This document shows positions 9,030-18,800 of a stretch of DNA of 64,000 nt, one piece after another. A program made the translations under genes and the position numbers. Origin of the DNA: Mucilaginibacter pineti (GTDB lineage Bacteria > Bacteroidota > Bacteroidia > Sphingobacteriales > Sphingobacteriaceae); contig NZ_FNAI01000007.1 of the NCBI RefSeq assembly GCF_900101875.1, positions 280,871 through 344,870 of the forward strand, written 5' to 3'. Positions within the stretch are counted from its first letter, which is position 1. Each line of letters opens with the position of its first letter. A model generated the notes under the pieces. It worked only from the letters and a program-made list of their open reading frames with translations. It was not told the origin of the DNA and did no database searches.

Positions 9030-10202
9030 ATGTTGTTAGATAACAAGCATGTAGCCATTATAGGCGGTGGCCCGGGTGGTTTAACACTCGCAAGGCTTTT
9101 ACAGCTTAAAGGTATAAATGTAAAGGTTTATGAAAGAGACTACAATGCAGATGTACGTGTGCAGGGTGCAACACTGGACCTCCATTATGAATCGGGCCTG
9201 AAAGCGATTGGCACGATGGGGTTGACGGACGTTTTTAAAGGCACTTACAGGCCGGGTGCCGACAAGGGGCGTGTGGTAGATAAGCATGCAAAAATAATCT
9301 ACGACGAGCATAATCAAACGCCTAATGAAGCATTTAACGATGATTTCAGTAATGAATGGTCCAGACCGGAAATTGACAGAGGTCCCTTAAGGAATATGCT
9401 GTTAAATTCTCTCTTGCCTGGTACCGTTGTTTGGAACAGTCAATTTATAACCATGACGCAGGTTGATAATGTATGGAAACTTGAATTTAAAAATGGCACA
9501 ACAGCTATAGCGGATATCGTAATAGGAACAGATGGTGCAAATTCTAAAATCAGGCACTATGTTACGCCTATCAAACCCTCTTATTCGGGTGTTACAATTG
9601 TGCAGGGGAATATACCCGATTCGGAGACAGCAGTACCTAACATCCACCAATTGTTAAAAGGCGGAAAAATCTATGCTCATGGGGATGAAAAGTTTTTACA
9701 CATATCTTCAAAAGGTGATGGAAGCCTGGATTTTTACGTCAGTTGCAAAAAGGATGAAAATTGGATGCAAAACGGCGGGATAGATTTTTCAGATAGGAAA
9801 CAAGTATTGGCATGGTTCAAACAAGAGTTTCCAGGATGGCATAGCCTGTGGCTTGAACTGCCTGAAAACGCAGGCTTGCCTCTTCTCATACGTCCGCAAT
9901 ATTGCATGCCCTTTGACCAAAACTGGGAGGCGCATTCCAATATAACTCTGCTGGGAGATGCCGCTCATATAATGCCACCCTCCGGCGAAGGCGTGAACCT
10001 GGCCATGCTGGATGCTTTAGAATTGAGCGAGTGCCTGGCGGGCAATGATTTTAAAACTATACAAACTGCCATTGCTGCGTATGAAAAACCGATGCAGGGA
10101 AGAGCCGCAAAAGAAGCGCAAATATCGCTGGAAATGACAGAATGGATGCATAGTGAAGACGCGCTCGCTAAGATGACCCAAATGCTTAATCAAACTGAAT
10201 AA
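9030..10202 (+). CDS. FAD-dependent monooxygenase, TetX-like
   Basis: 390 residues, close to the 388 of TetX. It shares TetX landmarks along the whole length: VAIIGGGPGGLTLARLL (FAD/ADP motif), VYERD, GATLDLHYESG, a DG motif in IVIGTDGANSKIR, and LLGDAAHIMPPSGEGVN (FAD pyrophosphate motif). Such class A flavoprotein monooxygenases hydroxylate planar aromatic or polyketide substrates with NAD(P)H and O2. The MPP-loop is one residue shorter than in TetX (PPSGEG against PPFAGQG) and the substrate-pocket region differs, so tetracycline degradation should not be assumed. Divergent from an AraC regulator; its stop lies 21 bases from the convergent monooxygenase stop. Confidence 0.88.
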   Translation: MLLDNKHVAIIGGGPGGLTLARLLQLKGINVKVYERDYNADVRVQGATLDLHYESGLKAIGTMGLTDVFKGTYRPGADKGRVVDKHAKIIYDEHNQTPNEAFNDDFSNEWSRPEIDRGPLRNMLLNSLLPGTVVWNSQFITMTQVDNVWKLEFKNGTTAIADIVIGTDGANSKIRHYVTPIKPSYSGVTIVQGNIPDSETAVPNIHQLLKGGKIYAHGDEKFLHISSKGDGSLDFYVSCKKDENWMQNGGIDFSDRKQVLAWFKQEFPGWHSLWLELPENAGLPLLIRPQYCMPFDQNWEAHSNITLLGDAAHIMPPSGEGVNLAMLDALELSECLAGNDFKTIQTAIAAYEKPMQGRAAKEAQISLEMTEWMHSEDALAKMTQMLNQTE

Positions 10203-10223
10203 ATTAAGTTAGCATGGCCCATA

Positions 10224-11771
10224 TCAATCACCAGCAAACCAGCGGGCGGCCGCCTTTTTAAGTTGGTTGCTATCCGGGTAGGTATCTGAAGACCAGGCTA
10301 TAATTCCATCAGGGCGTATTAGTACGGCGCTCAAGCCTAATTGTTCTTTCGCCGGGCCAGAAACATACTTTATTCGGCCGCCATAATCACTCGCCAAAGT
10401 TTTAAGTGAATCATTGTTATCAAAATCAAGTAATATCCCTTTGCCATGGTGCATTAGCTCACCAATCTTCACACCGTCTTCCAGCTCAAAATTGGGAGTG
10501 CTGCGGCCTGCCAATGGGTGGTTGCTGCCAAGATTGTAATGTGTAGAAATGCCCCACACCCTTCCTGCAAAATAGGTGGCACCATCGCGCGTAGCAATAA
10601 GGTCGCGGATAAGAGCGTGCAGCGCGCGGGCATGCGGATTTGGTTTCATGATGGCAACCTGCGCGCGCGACCAATCCAGCACCTGTACACCAATTGGGTG
10701 CCGTTCGGTATAATAGCTATCCAATAAATCTTCCGGAGCTTTCTCCTGTATAACCGCGGCAAGCTTCCAGCCAAGGTTCATTGCATCGCCTAATCCAAGG
10801 TTAAGCCCCTGGCCGCCCAAGGGTGCGTGAATGTGCGCGGCATCGCCGGCTAAAAGTACCCGTCCGTTGCGGTAGGTTGTAGCCTGCCTTGCGCGGTCGG
10901 TCCACGTGGTTGCTATATGGAGGGCAGTGATGGTAACGTCGGTATTCGAGATGCGGCGCAGCATTTCCTGAACGTGTTCAAGCGTGATGGGCTTTTTTGA
11001 ATGATGAAATGCCCCGCCATCAAAATCCTGTATGATTACGTACCCCGGCTGAGATTGCAGGTACATGCCCGTTGGTGTTACATTTCGGCCCGGGCTTAGC
11101 TTCTCCGGGTCGGCAATGTCAACTTGTGTAGTGTAGCCGGTAAATTCCGGCTCTGTACCGGCAAATTCAAAACCGGCCGCCTTACGAACAACACTACGGC
11201 TGCCATCGCAACCAACAAGCCATTTACCCTGAAAAGATTGATCGCCTGCCTGAACAGTAACCCCGGCTTCGGTTTGATGGAAACCAGTAATGGCGAGCCC
11301 GCGCTTGATCACAACACCCAGGGATGCTGCGCGGCGGGTCAGCACGGTTTCAAGCTCCTGCATTTCAGAAATTAAACTGGTATCGGTAGCACCTGGCAGG
11401 CGATACTTCCACTGTGAGGTGTCAATATCATCTTCGTAAAATACAATACCAGCAAAGTGCCCTCCCTGCCGGTGGGCACCTGGTTTGGTGTTTAAGTGGG
11501 GATTTTTAAGGCGTTTATGTATTTCCAGTTCTTGCAGTAAATTACGGCGGTATAGCGCTTCAACAGAAAGTGCATTAAGTCCCCGTATCCCGAAAGGAAT
11601 TTGCTTTAAGGGTGAGTGCGGGTCTTCCGCCTTTTCCAGTATCAGAACTGAACATTTAGCCAGGGCAAGTTCACTGGCGAGGAACAGACCTACAGGACCC
11701 GCGCCTGCGATTATTACATCGTATACTGAATTATTTTGTGTGGATTTATTGCTTTGAATTATTGTGTTCAT
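10224..11771 (-). CDS. FAD-dependent aromatic hydroxylase (PgaE/RdmE/MhpA-like)
   Basis: 515 residues. N-terminal FAD motif IIAGAGPVGLFLASELA, middle motif GCDGSRSVVRKAAGFEFAG, and the third motif LLAGDAAHIHAPLGGQGLNLGLGD cut here to its core GDAAH...GGQGLNLG. The C-terminal region (about 385-515) matches the thioredoxin-like domain found in polyketide and phenol hydroxylases. Expected to hydroxylate an aromatic compound using NAD(P)H and O2. It lies 42 bases downstream of an AraC gene on the same strand, so a regulator-enzyme operon is likely. Confidence 0.88.
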   Translation of the reverse strand: MNTIIQSNKSTQNNSVYDVIIAGAGPVGLFLASELALAKCSVLILEKAEDPHSPLKQIPFGIRGLNALSVEALYRRNLLQELEIHKRLKNPHLNTKPGAHRQGGHFAGIVFYEDDIDTSQWKYRLPGATDTSLISEMQELETVLTRRAASLGVVIKRGLAITGFHQTEAGVTVQAGDQSFQGKWLVGCDGSRSVVRKAAGFEFAGTEPEFTGYTTQVDIADPEKLSPGRNVTPTGMYLQSQPGYVIIQDFDGGAFHHSKKPITLEHVQEMLRRISNTDVTITALHIATTWTDRARQATTYRNGRVLLAGDAAHIHAPLGGQGLNLGLGDAMNLGWKLAAVIQEKAPEDLLDSYYTERHPIGVQVLDWSRAQVAIMKPNPHARALHALIRDLIATRDGATYFAGRVWGISTHYNLGSNHPLAGRSTPNFELEDGVKIGELMHHGKGILLDFDNNDSLKTLASDYGGRIKYVSGPAKEQLGLSAVLIRPDGIIAWSSDTYPDSNQLKKAAARWFAGD

Positions 11772-11813
11772 ATTAGTATTATTGAATACACAAAATTCAG
11801 AAATACCGCTGTG

Positions 11814-12632
11814 TTAGGCTTGTATAAACGCGACAAAATCGTTGCCCACGGCCTGCTTTCTTTTCTTTGCTTTTCGCGCGAATGCCGCTGGCGTAGTGCC
11901 ACTGTAGCGTTTGAATTCTCTGCTTAGGTGAGATTGATCTGTATAGCCCAGCTCATGGGCTAAGCCTGCAAGATTGGTATCCGGGTAAAGCCATAACCGG
12001 TTTCTTACCTGCTCAAAGCGTATTAAACCCGACACATCTTTAACAGAATAACCAGAAGATTGCTTGAAGTTCCTTTCCAATGTACGGACAGTAGCATGAG
12101 CCGCCGCTGCTACCTGGCTTACCGGCATGGTACCGTTTGCCTGCCTCATGGCAACTCCCGCTTTAAATAACATACTGCTGGTAGCAATCCCCGATCGTGC
12201 ATTCAGCAGATATTGTTTTATCTCTGCCAGGGCTTCCTCTATTTTACCGGCTTCCATATAATTATTTAATATGGATTGAAGCCGGGCGATAGGATGTTCA
12301 AATATGCGCACCCCTTCTTTACCTGACGGTAGTCCGAGTAAATCGAACACCGTCCAGGGAAAGCACCTGATACCAATGATCTCTAAACAATTTTTCGAAT
12401 AAAAAACAACCGGCTGATTGAGCAGCCCCATCATAAACGGCGAAGGCAATGGCTGCAGTTCTCCATTTGAGGCAATACTGCAGCCGCTCCCGAAATGAAA
12501 AATAATTTCGGCGTAACCATCAGGTTGTACCTCAAAACCCGATTGTAGCTCTCCATACTCCCGTCTGTTGTACCAAAAGCATTTTATGGTATCCCGTAAC
12601 TCTTCAGGAGATTCAAATTCTTGATGGTGCAT
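11814..12632 (-). CDS. AraC family transcriptional regulator
   Basis: 272 residues. The N-terminal half (MHHQEFESPEELRDTIKCFWY, then VQPDGYAEIIFHFG) is of the ligand-domain type seen in many Bacteroidota AraC proteins. The C-terminal HTH is at about 165-260: VSQVAAAAHATVRTLERNFK, then TNLAGLAHELGYTDQSHLSR, then SGTTPAAFARK. First gene of the operon with the FAD hydroxylase at 10224-11771. Confidence 0.88.
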   Translation of the reverse strand: MHHQEFESPEELRDTIKCFWYNRREYGELQSGFEVQPDGYAEIIFHFGSGCSIASNGELQPLPSPFMMGLLNQPVVFYSKNCLEIIGIRCFPWTVFDLLGLPSGKEGVRIFEHPIARLQSILNNYMEAGKIEEALAEIKQYLLNARSGIATSSMLFKAGVAMRQANGTMPVSQVAAAAHATVRTLERNFKQSSGYSVKDVSGLIRFEQVRNRLWLYPDTNLAGLAHELGYTDQSHLSREFKRYSGTTPAAFARKAKKRKQAVGNDFVAFIQA

Positions 12633-12746
12633 TTATAAAGGTAAGCAGGTTTGGCGTACAGCGGCTTAATTTATTTGTAGAAACGTAAGCGTTTTACCAG
12701 TGAGTATTAAATGGGAAGCAAAACAATGGGATTGCTGTCACGTAAA

Positions 12747-12790
12747 AAAAGCAGCGAAACAACGGTTTATACCGTCGCCTCGCTGCTTTT
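12747..12790 (-). terminator. Terminator after the GH99-like gene
   Basis: Two-part hairpin: outer arms aaaagcagcga (12747-12757) and tcgctgctttt (12780-12790) pair perfectly, and an inner acggt/accgt pair closes the loop. Read on the minus strand it ends in a run of seven Ts, as expected for the end of PUL1. Confidence 0.85.
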
Positions 12791-12809
12791 GACCAATTTA
12801 TTAAACCAA

Positions 12810-14012
12810 TTATTTTTTACCGAACACTTCCTTTACAGCATCAAGATAATCATAGCCATGCTGCTTATCCGGTTCCAGGTAACTGCCTTCTGCCCATTCG
12901 TTCCAGGCATTTATGGTGATCAGTTTAGGCTGGTCTGGATGAGCATCTGCATACGCTTTGGCCTGCAGCAGAAAACGTTTAAAGTCTTTAGGGTTCGCTT
13001 CGGTTACCATGCCCTGTAAAGCCCCCGGATATCGCGGATTGGGATCCCAGCTAATAGAAACATGCGGAAAGAACGGCACCGTAAAGTCTTTATTGAATTT
13101 GGCCCAGCCCTCAATCGCTTTATCTCCCCATCTGTCGTATCTATCCATCGGTACGTAATGGCACCATTGGTAGTTAGTGAGGCTTTTGAGCCCCAGATTT
13201 AAAACTACATTGTTTTGGGTGCTTGTTTTATCACCAGGTGTGGCGGAAAGCCCGCTTGGTATTGCGCCCCATAAAACGCCCTGCAGGTGCAAACCCGGAA
13301 AGCCGGCTTCTTTCGTTTTTTGGGTGAAATACGCCAGCGCTTCCTTAGCAGCATCAATACTGCCCAAGCCATTTATAAACGTTGACAGCTCATAAATGCT
13401 AAACACGGGCTCACCGTTGATCTTGTAATAATTGGGCTTGCTGAAATAATCCTTGATTATGTGCGCTACCATCTTATCAAATGTAGGCCTGTCAACCCCG
13501 CCGTGCCAGTATATCTTGCTCTTATCGTCAGTAGTATAATCCAGGTAACTGCTATGATCATGATTGGCCCACATGAGGTAAAACTTCATTTTATTATTAT
13601 TTTTTGCGCCCAGGAAACCTTTATCTACTCCATTTTCCAGCCAGGGCTTCCCATCATACCAATACCAGTCATATATAAACACATTTACGCCATGCGATGT
13701 AGCTGCATCTATTTTTTTTTCCATCACTTTTGGATCGGCCTCATTGGTATAGCCCCACAGCGGAACGTGCGGCTGGTTATGCCCCGGGAATTTTGGTTTT
13801 GCATTGTAAATGGCTTCCCATTCGCCTTTGCCATCCTTAAATACACCTATATCCTTAAACCGGGCATCGGGTTGGTAGGCTGGCCATACATAGGCCGCTA
13901 CATCATATTGTTGCTCTGCGGGCTGTGCATGCGCAGCCATTATGCATGTTATAAATGCAAGTGTTGTAAATAAATACTTCACAAATTTTTGTTTTTTCTT
14001 GTTTACTTCCAT
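12810..14012 (-). CDS. Secreted GH99/WbsX-like glycan-active enzyme
   Basis: 400 residues with a signal peptide (VKYLFTTLAFITCIMAAHA, then QPAEQQ). The mature protein has the WbsX/GH99-like (beta/alpha)8 pattern: VAAYVWPAYQPD at the start, VNVFIYDWYWYDGKPWLENG in the middle (shown in part) and ITINAWNEWAEGSYLEPD near the end. The NEWAEG segment corresponds to the NEWHEG segment of GH99, which carries two glutamates three residues apart in the active site. GH99 enzymes are endo-alpha-1,2-mannosidases/mannanases; WbsX proteins are also found in polysaccharide loci and have been called glycosyltransferases. In a SusC/SusD locus a hydrolase is more plausible. Last gene of PUL1, 65 bases after SusD. 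Confidence 0.75.
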   Translation of the reverse strand: MEVNKKKQKFVKYLFTTLAFITCIMAAHAQPAEQQYDVAAYVWPAYQPDARFKDIGVFKDGKGEWEAIYNAKPKFPGHNQPHVPLWGYTNEADPKVMEKKIDAATSHGVNVFIYDWYWYDGKPWLENGVDKGFLGAKNNNKMKFYLMWANHDHSSYLDYTTDDKSKIYWHGGVDRPTFDKMVAHIIKDYFSKPNYYKINGEPVFSIYELSTFINGLGSIDAAKEALAYFTQKTKEAGFPGLHLQGVLWGAIPSGLSATPGDKTSTQNNVVLNLGLKSLTNYQWCHYVPMDRYDRWGDKAIEGWAKFNKDFTVPFFPHVSISWDPNPRYPGALQGMVTEANPKDFKRFLLQAKAYADAHPDQPKLITINAWNEWAEGSYLEPDKQHGYDYLDAVKEVFGKK

Positions 14013-14077
14013 AGTATTAAAATCAGTGCCCTATATAAAATTTATTCGAAAAATATTTTTGTCCAAAATTGAACTCC

Positions 14078-15877
14078 CTATTTATAGCCGGGGTTTTCAA
14101 CTAATTTGGGATTGTTACTTGTTCTGCCTACTGTTAATGGAAGATAATAATTTTCTTGCCTGAATTGCGGGATATTTGATGTACCATCCACGTTATTAAT
14201 GATCTGTATTTGATATTTTCCTGTTGCACCGTCAAGAATGTACCGGATACCTGACCAGCGGATTGACAGGTCATGAACAGCGGTACGCCATCTCCTTACA
14301 TCCCAATAACGCTGCCCTTCAAAAGCGAGTTCAACCTTACGCTCATGATGAATATTATCTCGCGTTAAATTGTCCAATGCCGCAATTCCGGCTCGCCCCC
14401 TAACCTGGTTTATGGAGTTCAGCGCGTCGGCTGTATTCCCTAACTCGAATGCAGCTTCGGCATTGTTTAACAGAATTTCTGCATACCTGAAGATCAGCCA
14501 ATCCTGGGCAGAGGTTGACCAGCCGCTGTTGGCCCCGGCCATGTTATCATGGCTTTCATCTAAATATTTCAAAACGCCTATACCGGTTCCCTGGTAATCC
14601 TGATCGCCGGTAGCGGCAATGCCGTTGTATGCACCATCTGTTTTTATAGATCCGTCGGGCAAGCGGATACCCGCATGAAAATCGAGCTTATTCCCTTTCC
14701 AGCTTGTATTTTGCGTGTAAAAGGTAGCGAAAAAACGAGGGTCTTTATTGGCCCACAGCTCATCCGTTGTCATTAATTTGTTTTGGATAGCAACACGATC
14801 TAATGTTCCAGGAGTTCCGTCCACATGATCAAAGGATTCGGCCAGCTCAAGATATGCTTGTTCGTATAACCCACGACCCCAGGCTTGCGGCCTTGGGCAG
14901 TTGAAGAAATCAACACCCCAACCGTTTCCGCCGGTCGCCTCATTAGCATTATCATGGCGTTTGGCAAAAATTACCTCGCTATTATTTTTAACCAAAAAGA
15001 TGTTCCTGAAATTGGTAGACTTGTTTGCATCAGCATTGTAAAGGGCATATTTAGCGCTCTTGATAATGGCCTGGGAAGCATCATAAGATGCCTGGTAATA
15101 GGCTTTGGCCGCTGATGCAGGTATTCCTACAACGCCATTCAATTCTACTGTTCCAAATTGAGCTATGCTTCCTGCATACAACGCTGCGCGGCTTTTCAAG
15201 GCGAGAGCGGCATATTTGGACGGTCGTCCTAAATTGTCAGCGCTTACCACCTCGGGTAAATCACTTGCACACGCGTCAATCTCGGAAATAATAAAGTCAT
15301 AAACGGCTTGTTCAGTTGCTCTTGGCGGAAAAAGTGTTGCCTGATCTTCATTGGCATCCTGAACTTTGGTGATCAATGGAATGCCTCCGTATCGTTTAAC
15401 CATAGAAAAGTAGCAGAATGCTCTTAAAAAACGCGCTTCGGCCAGTTTTGATTTTACCTGATCTGCAGGAAGCGGGGAAGATGGCAGTTTTTCAAGAAAT
15501 TGATTGATCTCGCGTACGGTGTTATAGCCCCACCAGTCAAGTACACCTCCGCCAATATTTAAATTGCCATATTTAAAGGTGAATGCGTTACTTGGGTTCC
15601 AGTCCCTGAATTGCGGAAAACTTTCGTCAGATACGTCATTGATGTCAAAGGCATGCCAGCTTCCGTCGCCATCAGTAGGGCCATTTGCATTACAATCATT
15701 TCCCAAAACAGGCATATCATAATAAATTTGCGTAAGGTATGCGTTTATCAATGCCGGATCTTTGAAAACGTCGGCATCTGAAATAATACTGAGCGGTTTT
15801 TTATTTAAAACTTCTTTGTTGCAAGAAAAGCATGCACCAATGCTGATAAGGATCAGCAGCGAAATAACTTTTTTCAT
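14078..15877 (-). CDS. SusD/RagB family glycan-binding lipoprotein (PUL1)
   Basis: About 599 residues from the ATG at 15877, chosen because MKKVISLLILISIGACFSC is a complete lipoprotein signal with the lipid-bearing Cys in ACFSC. The ATG at 15901 would overlap the susC stop. SusD proteins form a lid over the SusC barrel and bind oligosaccharide at the cell surface. Family features: N-terminal KKPLSIISDADVFKDP, TPR-like helices (KLAEARFLRAFCYFSMVKRY), and the C-terminal block RDNIHHERKVELAFEGQRYW, RRWR, ending in YYLPLT. It follows SusC by 10 bases. Confidence 0.95.
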   Translation of the reverse strand: MKKVISLLILISIGACFSCNKEVLNKKPLSIISDADVFKDPALINAYLTQIYYDMPVLGNDCNANGPTDGDGSWHAFDINDVSDESFPQFRDWNPSNAFTFKYGNLNIGGGVLDWWGYNTVREINQFLEKLPSSPLPADQVKSKLAEARFLRAFCYFSMVKRYGGIPLITKVQDANEDQATLFPPRATEQAVYDFIISEIDACASDLPEVVSADNLGRPSKYAALALKSRAALYAGSIAQFGTVELNGVVGIPASAAKAYYQASYDASQAIIKSAKYALYNADANKSTNFRNIFLVKNNSEVIFAKRHDNANEATGGNGWGVDFFNCPRPQAWGRGLYEQAYLELAESFDHVDGTPGTLDRVAIQNKLMTTDELWANKDPRFFATFYTQNTSWKGNKLDFHAGIRLPDGSIKTDGAYNGIAATGDQDYQGTGIGVLKYLDESHDNMAGANSGWSTSAQDWLIFRYAEILLNNAEAAFELGNTADALNSINQVRGRAGIAALDNLTRDNIHHERKVELAFEGQRYWDVRRWRTAVHDLSIRWSGIRYILDGATGKYQIQIINNVDGTSNIPQFRQENYYLPLTVGRTSNNPKLVENPGYK

Positions 15878-15887
15878 AATCTTTAAT

Positions 15888-18800
15888 TTATAAGGTGACA
15901 TTTAATCCAAATGAAATAGTTCTCTGTTGAGGATAGTAATACGCTGCCTGCCCGGATGGGGCCTCAGGATCAATGTCATATTTTTTGAGTGGGTTAATAG
16001 TTAACAGGTTGGTACCGGCAAGGTAAACCCTCAGGTTACGGATATTTGCTTTAGCTAAAAGGCTTTTTGGCAGATTGTAGCCAAATGCCAGTGTTTTCAA
16101 TCTTAAATAACTTGCCTTTTTAAAGTACAGGTCGGATAATAAACTATTTGATGATGCTCCGGAAATTCGCGGAGTGGCATCAGCCGAATTGTTTTGTTCC
16201 GTCCACATGTTTTTATAAAAGGCCTGGGAATAATTTAATCCTCCGTGATACAGGTAAACGCCGCTGTAATAGTTAAATGCGCCTTGTAAAAGAGATTGCA
16301 GATCGAAGTTTTTAAATTTAAGATTGATGGAGGCCCCGGTCATCCAGTTGGGTACTGTACCCGTACCTATTTGTTGTTGGTCCCGGTAATCTAACTGTCC
16401 GTCGCCGTTCTTATCAATATATTTAACATCTCCAGGGCGCAGCGCGGCATTGCCGCCCGGATATTTGAATTTTAAAGCGTCAATTTCCTGCTGACTGGTA
16501 AATAAGCCGTCGGCCAGATAGCCAAACGTACGATCGACCCATTGCCCTGATTGCCTGTTTAATCTTGATTGATCCGGGTCTGTATAAACCTGTTCTTCAT
16601 AATGAGTCCACTTTGCACGTGACCATGATAAGTTTGCTGAAATCTGATAACCCAATTCGCCAATATTGCCGCTGGTGCCCAGTGTTAACTCAAAGCCGCG
16701 GTTGTTTTGGCTATTTAAGTTCTCGGCAGGAAGGACAGCGCCGAAGGTATTTGGCAGCGTTTGTATCCTGGTTGCAGGTATTCCTGAAAGGGTACGATAA
16801 AAGACCTCGGCAGTTCCAAACAACTTTCTTTGTAAAAATGAAAAATCAACAGCTGCGTTGTATATATTAATTTTTTCCCAGGTAAGATTTGGGTTAGCCA
16901 AACCTGTAGATAAAATGCCGGCCTGCGTACCATTACCAATAAGCCATTGCCCGTTAAACTGATAGCCTGTGAGGTATTGAAAATCGCCTACATTGTCAAT
17001 ACCCGAACTGCCGTAACTTACCCTGAATTTCAGATCATCTATACTCTTTATTTTTTTGATAAAATCTTCCTGATCCAATCTCCATCCCAATGAAACACTT
17101 GGGAAGTATCCCCAACGCTTATCCGACTCAAATTTGGCAGACGCATCTGCCCGTAAAGTCGATTCCAAAAGGTATTTATCTTTATAAGCGTAATTTAAGC
17201 GTCCAACGTAACTTGCGCGCCCCATTTTTGCTGCCGAACTGTTAGCCTGGCTTGTGGTAACTAAACCTGCATACAGTTCTTCAATAGCTGGTGTTAAAAA
17301 ATTATCTCTGCCGGCCAGTATATAATTATAATCGTTATCTATGGCTTCGTATAAGGCAAGGGCCGTAATATGGTGGTCGTTATTAAAAACGTGGTCATAG
17401 TTCAAAGAAAGCTGTCCGGTTATATTGCGGGTCTGGCTTTCCTGGTAAACTAATTTAGCCTGTGAACCAAGTGATCCTGCCAATGTATAGGCCTGTGTTG
17501 AATAATCGTAGGTGTAAAAACTATAAGGCTTGGAGAAGTTTTTGTCGGTAAAATAGGTCTTATCATAATTTATGAAAGCTTTGGCGCTTAAACCACTCAC
17601 AGCAGGTATTTTGTAATTTAGCACAAAGGTGCCTTTCACATTTTGTGTGTTCTGCTTATCATAACCTGCTATATCTTCGTTGGATACAAGCGCAATACTA
17701 CCCACCCCCTGACCGTTGGCAAAAGAATTTTTAGTTGGATCGGGCAATGTGGCGGGATAGATAGGCAGGGAGTTCCATAAATCCTGCCATAAGGTATTGA
17801 TACCTATACCCTGGCCGCGCACCGGCTGCGAATTGGCATCACTAACAGCTGAAAGCAGGAGTTGAATAGACAGGTTATTATTAACCTTGGCATCTAAGTT
17901 AGATTGAAGATTGTACCTGTTGTAATTGCCGCCGTTTGTTTTCCACATAGGCGACTGATTAAGATAACCGAAAAAACCAAAATATTTAAGTTGGTCGCTG
18001 CCGCCGCGTACCGATAAGTTTTGTTGCGTTTGCGGAGCCGAGGATACAGTAGCCACTTTTTGCCAGTCGGTATTAGGATAAGCAGGGTCATTACCTGCGT
18101 AATATTTCTTAATCTGATCTGGCGTATAAGGTGCTGGTTTTCCCTGGTTAGTGTAAAACAAGTTGGTAATTTCTGCATACTGACCTGAATTAACCGGCTT
18201 TGACATCAACGTATTACTTTGTAAAGTATATGATGAATTAAATGTAATGTCAGGTTTTCCTTCTTTACCGTGTTTAGTTGTCACTAATATTACACCGTTA
18301 CCAGCACGCGCACCATAGATAGAAGCCGCACCATCTTTAAGGATGCTTAACGATTCTATCTGGTTGGGATCAATATTGTTAAAGTTTGATTCAACGCCGT
18401 CAACAATCCACAGCGCCTGACCAAAACCACGAATGCTGATAGATGCCTGATCTGCACCAGGCTGTCCGGTTGATTGTTGTGAAATGAGGCCGGGCAGTCT
18501 CCCTGCAAGTGAGTTGATGGTACTGGCAACGGGGGCCTGGGTCAATTCATCTCCTTTAACAGAGGCTACCGAGCCGGTTAGGGTTGCCTTTTTTTGCGTA
18601 CCATAACCAACTACAACCACATCGCTAAGTGTTCCGGTTAGTGGGGCGAGCGTTACATTTATTGATGTTTGTCCTGCAACTGGTACTTGTTGGGTAGCAT
18701 AGCCTATAAAACTAAAAATAAGTACTGCATCATTCTTTAATCCCGAAATGGTATATTTTCCATCGGTACCAGTTACTGTGCCTTGTTTTGTACCTTTAAC

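Noticed and set aside
9030..10202. Tetracycline resistance gene tet(X)
   Set aside because: The relation is clear, but the active-site loop is shorter and the pocket region differs; no resistance claim can be made from sequence.
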